From an uncultured Flavobacteriaceae bacterium (GTDB taxonomy: Bacteria > Bacteroidota > Bacteroidia > Flavobacteriales > Flavobacteriaceae), in the NCBI GenBank assembly GCA_947502975.1, contig CANNBV010000004.1:310001-374000 (forward strand): 64,000 nucleotides of DNA. Reading direction: 5' to 3'. Shown here piece after piece: positions 59,433-64,000 of this stretch. Each line of letters starts with the position of its first letter. The stretch's first letter is position 1. The translations under genes were made by a program, and so were the position numbers. Under the pieces are notes generated by a model. That model was not told the origin of the DNA. It worked only from the letters and a program-made list of their open reading frames with translations, and searched no databases.

Positions 59433-60005
59433 TTGCAAATTTTAATTAATCATATAAAACATTATTTAGCTTTTTCACAAGAAGAATTATCTGAAATCGC
59501 ACTTTTTTTTGATTATCATTCATACAATAAAAAGGAAACACTACTTGTTGCAAATAAACAATGTAACAAGTTGTTCTTTGTTGCTGAAGGATGTTTGCAA
59601 TTATACTTTATTGACAGCTTAGGCAACCAAAAAACTACTCAATTCGCAATAGAAAATTGGTGGTTAACCGATTTTCTTGCATTTCAAAACCAAAAACATT
59701 CTGATTTTTATATTGAAACCGTTGAAAACTCAAAAGTTTTATCTATCACTTTTTCAAAATACCAAGAGTTATTAGCTAACTTTCCAAAAATGGAAAAATA
59801 TTTTAGATCGATTTATCAAACGGCTTACGGTGCTACATTGATACGGCTTAAATACATAAACAATTTTTCTAAAGAAGATATGTTTTTCATGTTTCGAGAT
59901 AATTTTCCAGAATTTGTGCAACGTGTTCCACAATATCTTTTAGCAAGTTTTCTTGGTTTAACCCCAGAGTATTTAAGTGAAATTAAAAGAAAACATCTTT
60001 CTTAA
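59433..60005 (+). CDS. Crp/Fnr-family regulator, TTG start
   Basis: 190 residues starting at TTG 59433; no ATG is available in the reading frame. Cyclic-nucleotide-binding-like beta-roll about 20-115 (YNKKETLLVANKQCNKLFFVAEGCLQLYF), then a C-terminal helical region with RVPQYLLASFLGLTPEYLSEIKRKHLS, the HTH of the short Bacteroidota Crp/Fnr branch. No Fnr Cys cluster. The DJ-1-family lipoprotein follows 116 nt downstream, and regulation of it is plausible. Confidence 0.85.
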   Translation: MQILINHIKHYLAFSQEELSEIALFFDYHSYNKKETLLVANKQCNKLFFVAEGCLQLYFIDSLGNQKTTQFAIENWWLTDFLAFQNQKHSDFYIETVENSKVLSITFSKYQELLANFPKMEKYFRSIYQTAYGATLIRLKYINNFSKEDMFFMFRDNFPEFVQRVPQYLLASFLGLTPEYLSEIKRKHLS

Positions 60006-60037
60006 ACTAGCTTAATTTTTATCAGAAAACTCATAAC

Positions 60038-60045
60038 TACATTTG
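60038..60045 (+). promoter_or_regulatory. -7-like element upstream of the DJ-1 family gene
   Basis: TACATTTG fits TAnnTTTG, 76 nt before the ATG at 60122. No clear -33 element. Confidence 0.4.
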
Positions 60046-60121
60046 TAATTCCTTTTTAACAAAAGGTTAGTTCTAGCACTACAATGAGTAACATTTCGAT
60101 ATCTAAAAGCAAATTAAGACT

Positions 60122-60877
60122 ATGAAAAATTTAATGATTATTTCAACTATTTTTTTTACTACTATTTTTTTTAGCTGTATAAATGAGAAATCGAAAACGA
60201 ACCTCAAAACAGATACTACTAATACAGTAGAGTCTCTAACTGATACGTCAACAAAACATATTAAACCGTATAACAATAAATTACCGACAATAGGTCTCCT
60301 AATGTTTAATGGTGTACTACAAGGTGAAGTTGTAGCAACATCAGATGTTTTTGCAAAACCAAACCAAGATTTAGAGCAACTCTTTAATGTAATAACAATA
60401 GCAGAAACAAAAAAGCCAATCACAACTGAAGAAGGTATGCATTTCATTCCTGATTACACCTTCGAAAACTGTCCGAAATTAACAGCTTTATTTGTTCCGA
60501 GTGGCTATGACATGTACGCACAAATTCACAATGAAAAAATTGTGAATTTTATTAAAAAGAAAAATAAAGAAACAAAATATATTGTAAGCAATTGTGCTGG
60601 TGCACAACTGATTGGAGAATCTGGGATTGCGGACGGGCACAAAATTGTCACTTATATCGGAGGAGGAAAACAATTGCAAAAAGATTATCCGAATTTAAAA
60701 GTTCAAAATGATAGTTTAGTAACATTTGTTGAGGATGGAAAATTCAGTTCTTCTAACGGAAACCTAACAAGCTATATTTCTGCTCTTAATTTACTAGAAA
60801 AAATGACAAGTATAGAACATAGAGTATTTGTTGAAAGTTACTTATACCTCGAACGTCTTCAAAATTATAGAGAATAA
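60122..60877 (+). CDS. DJ-1/PfpI-family lipoprotein
   Basis: 251 residues, lipidated at the Cys of TTIFFSC (about Cys19). The DJ-1/ThiJ fold runs from about 58 (LPTIGLLMFNGVLQGEVVATSDVF) to 235. The nucleophile-elbow Cys lies in YIVSNCAGAQLIGESG, with the preceding Glu-rich GEVVATSDVF site. Members include glyoxalases, proteases and AraC-domain sensors. Surface or periplasmic location is unusual and suggests a modified role. It follows a Crp/Fnr gene on the same strand. Confidence 0.85.
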   Translation: MKNLMIISTIFFTTIFFSCINEKSKTNLKTDTTNTVESLTDTSTKHIKPYNNKLPTIGLLMFNGVLQGEVVATSDVFAKPNQDLEQLFNVITIAETKKPITTEEGMHFIPDYTFENCPKLTALFVPSGYDMYAQIHNEKIVNFIKKKNKETKYIVSNCAGAQLIGESGIADGHKIVTYIGGGKQLQKDYPNLKVQNDSLVTFVEDGKFSSSNGNLTSYISALNLLEKMTSIEHRVFVESYLYLERLQNYRE

Positions 60878-61042
60878 GCACAATACTAATCTTTGGTTAA
60901 CCGAATAGCAAAAAACCACTACCAAAAAATCTACCATATGTTCTTCTAAAAAATCTGTAATATCTTCTTCCAAACCCTAGATTCTAATACAATTTCCAAA
61001 TTCTTTGATCTCTACATCACACCATTAACACTTTGTTAAAAA

Positions 61043-61076
61043 TTTGAATTAATACCATAAAAAATAGGTAACTTCG
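61043..61076 (+). promoter_or_regulatory. Promoter of the second sulfatase gene (-33 TTTG, -7 TAACTTCG)
   Basis: TTTG at 61043-61046 and TAACTTCG at 61069-61076 are separated by 22 nt, close to the Bacteroidota spacing; the -7 differs by one base (C for T) from TAnnTTTG. It ends 26 nt before the ATG at 61103. Confidence 0.5.
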
Positions 61077-61102
61077 TCAATATCTTTCTATGTATTCTCA
61101 AA

Positions 61103-62554
61103 ATGAAATTAAATAGACTTACTATTATTCTAACACTACACTGTTTTGTAGCGTTTAGCCAACAAGAGAAAAAACCAAATATCATTTTTTTTATGATAGA
61201 TGATTGTAGCGCAGTAGAATTTTCGTGCTACGCCACACCAGACCATCCCTCTGGAAATGAAACACCAGTAATTGACGCTTTAGCAGATGATGGCCTGAGA
61301 TTTACAACCTGTTGGGCATCGCCATTGTGCATGCCAGCTAGAGCAATGCTAATGTCTGGTAAATATGGTTCTAAAACTGGCGTATATGGCAATAAATTAA
61401 GTAAACACGATCCTAATTTTTCTAAAAAACACACACCAATGTCTAAAGTATTAAAAGATAACGGTTATGAAACAGCAGTATCTGGAAAATGGCATTTACC
61501 AGGTAATGCTGGACAAGAGACTTATGGTTTGGATGAGTATTCTTTATTAGGTGGGTATTTCAAACCTTTTGAAGGTGATATTGTTTGGGATGGCCTTTGG
61601 TTTTCTTGGTCTAAAGCTGCAGAAACATTTCATGATAAAGCTGTAATTGGGAGTAAAAAAGGACAGTATCCGGCATTGTATTGGAATGGTTGTGTTATTG
61701 AAAATGGAGCACTACAACCAAGCAATACTAATACTTTTGCACCAGATATTTGCCAAAAATTTGCTTTAGACTTTGTGCAACGAAAAAGAGACAATCCCTT
61801 CTTTTTATATTATCCAATGGTCTTACCTCATGACCCTTGGTTTGGTACACCTGATAAAAACAGCCCTACTGGTAGAACTAAACCTGGGTTTAGCTCACAA
61901 ATTAAACGTTTGGAGTATTATGTTGACGAATTAGTAAATACTTTGAAAACATCTGGCGTTTATGATAACACTATCGTATTCTTTACCGCAGATAATGCGA
62001 CCTTAGGCAACGGAAAAGGATCTTGTTCAGAACTTGGAGTTCGTGTACCGCTTATTGTTTTTGGCGGCGCACTAAAACATAAAGGTGTAAGTGATGTGAT
62101 GGTAGATTTCACAGATATGTATCCAACAGTTTTGGAAACTGCAGGCATAGATGTTTCAAATATGAAAGCTTTAGATGGTAAGAGTTTTTATCCAGTACTT
62201 GAACAAAAACCCCATAAAGGAAAGCCCTATGTGTTTAGCTTTTTAGATATGGAACGTACTGTAAGAACAAAAGACTACATGATGGACGGCTCTGGAGGTA
62301 TCTGGAAATGCGCCTCATCCGGGAATTTATTAGACTACAAACCTTTAGAAGAGAATGAAAAGACGCAGCAAATTAGATCAGAATTAATGCAACTCATTGA
62401 GCCTTATACATTGCCTTCAACAGAGCAATTTGGTGAAAAGCGAATTGAAAAAGCTAGAAATAATTATGCATGGCCTTCCTTAAACCCTGCTACTCTGGCT
62501 GCACATAAAAACGGAGATATTTGGATGTATTATAAGAGACGGTTGAGAGAATAA
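61103..62554 (+). CDS. Sulfatase with Cys-type C-M-P-A-R motif, secreted
   Basis: 483 residues with signal peptide (LNRLTIILTLHCFVAFSQ). Motif C76-M-P-A-R80 after TCWASPL is the C-x-P-x-R formylglycine site with Ala in place of the more usual Ser. Metal ligands lie in MIDDCSAVEF (D-D) and TADNATLGNG (D-N). The same fold as the sulfatase at 56722, but clearly of a different subfamily. Substrate unknown; likely sulfated polysaccharide or glycan. Confidence 0.92.
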   Translation: MKLNRLTIILTLHCFVAFSQQEKKPNIIFFMIDDCSAVEFSCYATPDHPSGNETPVIDALADDGLRFTTCWASPLCMPARAMLMSGKYGSKTGVYGNKLSKHDPNFSKKHTPMSKVLKDNGYETAVSGKWHLPGNAGQETYGLDEYSLLGGYFKPFEGDIVWDGLWFSWSKAAETFHDKAVIGSKKGQYPALYWNGCVIENGALQPSNTNTFAPDICQKFALDFVQRKRDNPFFLYYPMVLPHDPWFGTPDKNSPTGRTKPGFSSQIKRLEYYVDELVNTLKTSGVYDNTIVFFTADNATLGNGKGSCSELGVRVPLIVFGGALKHKGVSDVMVDFTDMYPTVLETAGIDVSNMKALDGKSFYPVLEQKPHKGKPYVFSFLDMERTVRTKDYMMDGSGGIWKCASSGNLLDYKPLEENEKTQQIRSELMQLIEPYTLPSTEQFGEKRIEKARNNYAWPSLNPATLAAHKNGDIWMYYKRRLRE

Positions 62555-62589
62555 ATTTTATTGTACCTGAATTGACAAATGCACTTTAA

Positions 62590-63162
62590 ATGAACAGTGA
62601 AAAACTTTTCTCCTCCGAATTAATTATTCAAAATGACCTTATTTTAATCCGTCCTTTAAAGGAAACGGATGTTGATGCTATTGAAACTATTAGTTATTCT
62701 AAAGAACTTGGTGAATTTGGTGCCAGAGTTAAAAGTAGAAATGACCTAATGGAATATTTTGATTATTGTTTATCTGCAAAGTCAAAAAAAACTTTATATC
62801 CATTTATGATTACAAAAAAGGATAGTCAACAACCTGTTGGAATTACAATGTTTGGAAATATAGATTTTAATCATAAAAGGCTAGAAATTGGGTGGACTTG
62901 GATTGCTAAAAAATTTCAAGGAACTGGAATAAACGGGGTTTGTAAAAACCTTCTTTTAGATTACTGCTTTAATCAAATTGGATTAAGAAGAGTAGAGTTT
63001 AAAATTGATATAAAAAACATCAAATCCCAGAGAGCAATAGAGAAACTTGGAGCCACCAAAGAAGGACTACTTCGAAACTATAATATTCAATCCTACGGAA
63101 AAAGTGAAGGCACCTATATTTATAGCATTTTGAATGAAGAATGGGGAGGGTATAACGTTTAA
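62590..63162 (+). CDS. GNAT-family N-acetyltransferase (RimJ/RimL-like)
   Basis: 190 residues, cytoplasmic. Acetyl-CoA-binding motif in WIAKKFQGTGINGVCKNLLLDYCF (Q-G-T/x-G-x-x-G variant) and C-terminal LRRVEFKIDIKNIKSQRAIEKLGATKEG, the classical RimJ/L signature (N-x-x-S-x-R-A-x-x-x-L-G). The substrate could be an amino group of a ribosomal protein or a small molecule; unknown. It starts 35 nt after the sulfatase. Confidence 0.9.
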   Translation: MNSEKLFSSELIIQNDLILIRPLKETDVDAIETISYSKELGEFGARVKSRNDLMEYFDYCLSAKSKKTLYPFMITKKDSQQPVGITMFGNIDFNHKRLEIGWTWIAKKFQGTGINGVCKNLLLDYCFNQIGLRRVEFKIDIKNIKSQRAIEKLGATKEGLLRNYNIQSYGKSEGTYIYSILNEEWGGYNV

Positions 63163-63194
63163 AATATCAGAGATACTGACCTCTGATATTTTAA
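63161..63194. terminator. Bidirectional terminator between GNAT and the membrane-protein gene
   Basis: AAAATATCAGAG-atactgac-CTCTGATATTTT: a perfect 12-bp stem, overlapping the GNAT stop codon; A- and T-runs flank both sides, so it can end transcripts from both directions. Confidence 0.85.
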
Positions 63195-63216
63195 ACTTAA
63201 GATTGTATTGTTTTAT

Positions 63217-63573
63217 TTAAAAAGAGTAATTATTAATTACTCTCTTATAATTCTCTATTGACAAGATTCCCAAAGCTGTAGTGAAGAATAGAACTAACAC
63301 ATAAGTTAACACATTTGTATTCTGATCAGATAACGAGTCTCTTAGAATAAGTCCTAATAGACAAACAAAAATTAATACTAACCCTAAACAAAAGAACTTT
63401 AGCGAGAGTTTTATTTTTGAAATAATTTCCTCTTTATCATTAACGTTAGTATGAATTTTTTGCAAGATTTGATCTTCAAAATCTTCATTAGAAATAGAAT
63501 AGCGACCTTTTTCAATAATCTCACTTATAAATTCATCTTTAAACTCGTTATTTTCTTTTCTTTCTTTATTCAT
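63217..63573 (-). CDS. Small membrane protein coupled to the ECF sigma gene
   Basis: 118 residues: an acidic N-terminal cytoplasmic part (about 1-48, ENNEFKDEFISEIIEKGRYSISNEDFEDQILQKI) and two membrane helices (about 56-75 and 86-106), ending ENYKRVINNYSF. Its start overlaps the sigma gene's end by 8 nt, so translation is coupled; this arrangement suggests an anti-sigma-like partner, but no known anti-sigma domain is recognised. Confidence 0.75.
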   Translation of the reverse strand: MNKERKENNEFKDEFISEIIEKGRYSISNEDFEDQILQKIHTNVNDKEEIISKIKLSLKFFCLGLVLIFVCLLGLILRDSLSDQNTNVLTYVLVLFFTTALGILSIENYKRVINNYSF

Positions 63574-64000
63574 GGTTTTTTATGTTTTTTTGCCAAATTA
63601 AGCGTGTGTGTTTTCTTGCTCTGTGAAGTATTACTTTTGTATTCGATCTTGTCCATCCAGTAATTTTACTAATATCTTTTATGCTTGTTTCTTCTAAGTA
63701 AAATAAATTTAAAACTAACCCTTCTTTAGGAGGTAACATTTTTAATACAGAACGTATTTTCTCAGTTCTTTCACCGTGTACATCTTCTGTGAGATATTCT
63801 AACAATTTTTCATTTGAATCTTCTAAATAACTTAATTGTGGTGCTTTTTTATTGGATCGTAATCTTTGAAAAGCTTCATTGACTACAATCCTATAAAACC
63901 AAGATTTAAATTTAGCTGTTCTTTTAAAGGATTTTAATCCCTTAAAAGCTTTCATAAAGGCGTCTTGTACAATTTCTTCTGCATATTGTTCATCCTTTAT
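63566..64000 (-). CDS. RNA polymerase ECF sigma factor, 5' end outside window
   Basis: The frame continues to the window edge (codons IKDEQYAEEIVQDAFMKAF precede the first internal Met at 63955), so the gene is partial, with about 144 residues visible. Region 2: AEEIVQDAFMKAFKGLKSFKRTAKFKSWFYRIVVNEAFQRLR; region 4: LKMLPPKEGLVLNLFYLEETSIKDISKITGWTRSNTKVILHRARK. Distinct from the FecR-linked sigma factor at 41017 and in no way adjacent to SusCD genes. Partner membrane gene overlaps its stop by 8 nt. Confidence 0.9.
   Translation of the reverse strand: MKDEQYAEEIVQDAFMKAFKGLKSFKRTAKFKSWFYRIVVNEAFQRLRSNKKAPQLSYLEDSNEKLLEYLTEDVHGERTEKIRSVLKMLPPKEGLVLNLFYLEETSIKDISKITGWTRSNTKVILHRARKHTRLIWQKNIKNHE

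Noticed and set aside
1-64000. CRISPR arrays, rRNA, tRNA, integrases or insertion sequences
   Set aside because: No spaced direct-repeat array, no tRNA-like cloverleaf, no rRNA segment, and no protein with transposase or integrase motifs was seen.

Overview
The window looks like a piece of chromosome from a marine member of the Flavobacteriaceae (Bacteroidota). The DNA is AT-rich. Recognisable promoters are of the Bacteroidota -7 type (TAnnTTTG). There are SusC/SusD-type outer-membrane proteins, a FecR/ECF-sigma pair, a type IX secretion sorting domain, an ASPIC/UnbV VCBS-repeat lipoprotein, two sulfatases and a GH29 fucosidase. No rRNA, tRNA, CRISPR array, phage or transposase was seen.

Layout. 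1-7618: metal homeostasis (end of feoB, a small Cys-rich FeoB-associated protein, a DtxR/MntR-type regulator, an outer-membrane protein, and a TroA/ZnuA-type Mn/Zn ABC importer with two permeases). 7762-15305: an ExbD-like lipoprotein, yraN, a TlpA-like thioredoxin, mfd and a secreted protein. 15566-17925: a TerB protein, then an APH-type kinase beside an inositol-monophosphatase-type phosphatase. 17935-25300: a cyclase-family lipoprotein, a large UnbV protein, a histone-deacetylase-like enzyme, a GH29 fucosidase and a SnoaL-like lipoprotein. 25297-29938: ferritin, a cupredoxin-like protein, an AhpD-like protein, AraC and an M20 peptidase. 30098-43275: an ECF-sigma/FecR-controlled SusCD locus whose cargo is an alpha/beta hydrolase, an IPT/TIG adhesin-like protein and a T9SS-exported protein rather than glycoside hydrolases. 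43331-53854: mostly housekeeping and metabolism (metG, LD-carboxypeptidase, YceI, POT transporter, DjlA-like, bacilliredoxin, PlsC, acyl-ACP desaturase, HD phosphohydrolase). 54038-64000: small genes, a second AraC, a secreted protein, two sulfatases, a radical SAM protein, Crp/Fnr plus DJ-1, GNAT, and a second (partial) ECF sigma factor.

The most interesting signals are regulatory or structural. (i) The same 33-nt ECF-type promoter, with one mismatch, precedes fecR (minus strand) and the T9SS protein gene (plus strand), defining a local regulon. (ii) Two copies of a 19-nt site lie exactly 42 nt upstream of -7-like elements near the first AraC gene; one would drive an AhpD-like gene, the other a 58-residue ORF. 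(iii) Two 107-nt promoter regions align without gaps beside the second AraC gene. One drives a probable non-coding transcript with a strong terminator, the other a secreted protein gene. (iv) Hairpin palindromes sit in-frame inside mfd and metG, encode nearly the same peptide, and show compensatory base changes, much like Rickettsia palindromic elements. (v) One Mn/Zn permease gene appears to start at ATT.

Several coding starts were moved to fit signal peptides, promoters or family N-termini. All homology calls are from reading the protein sequences; no search was run.
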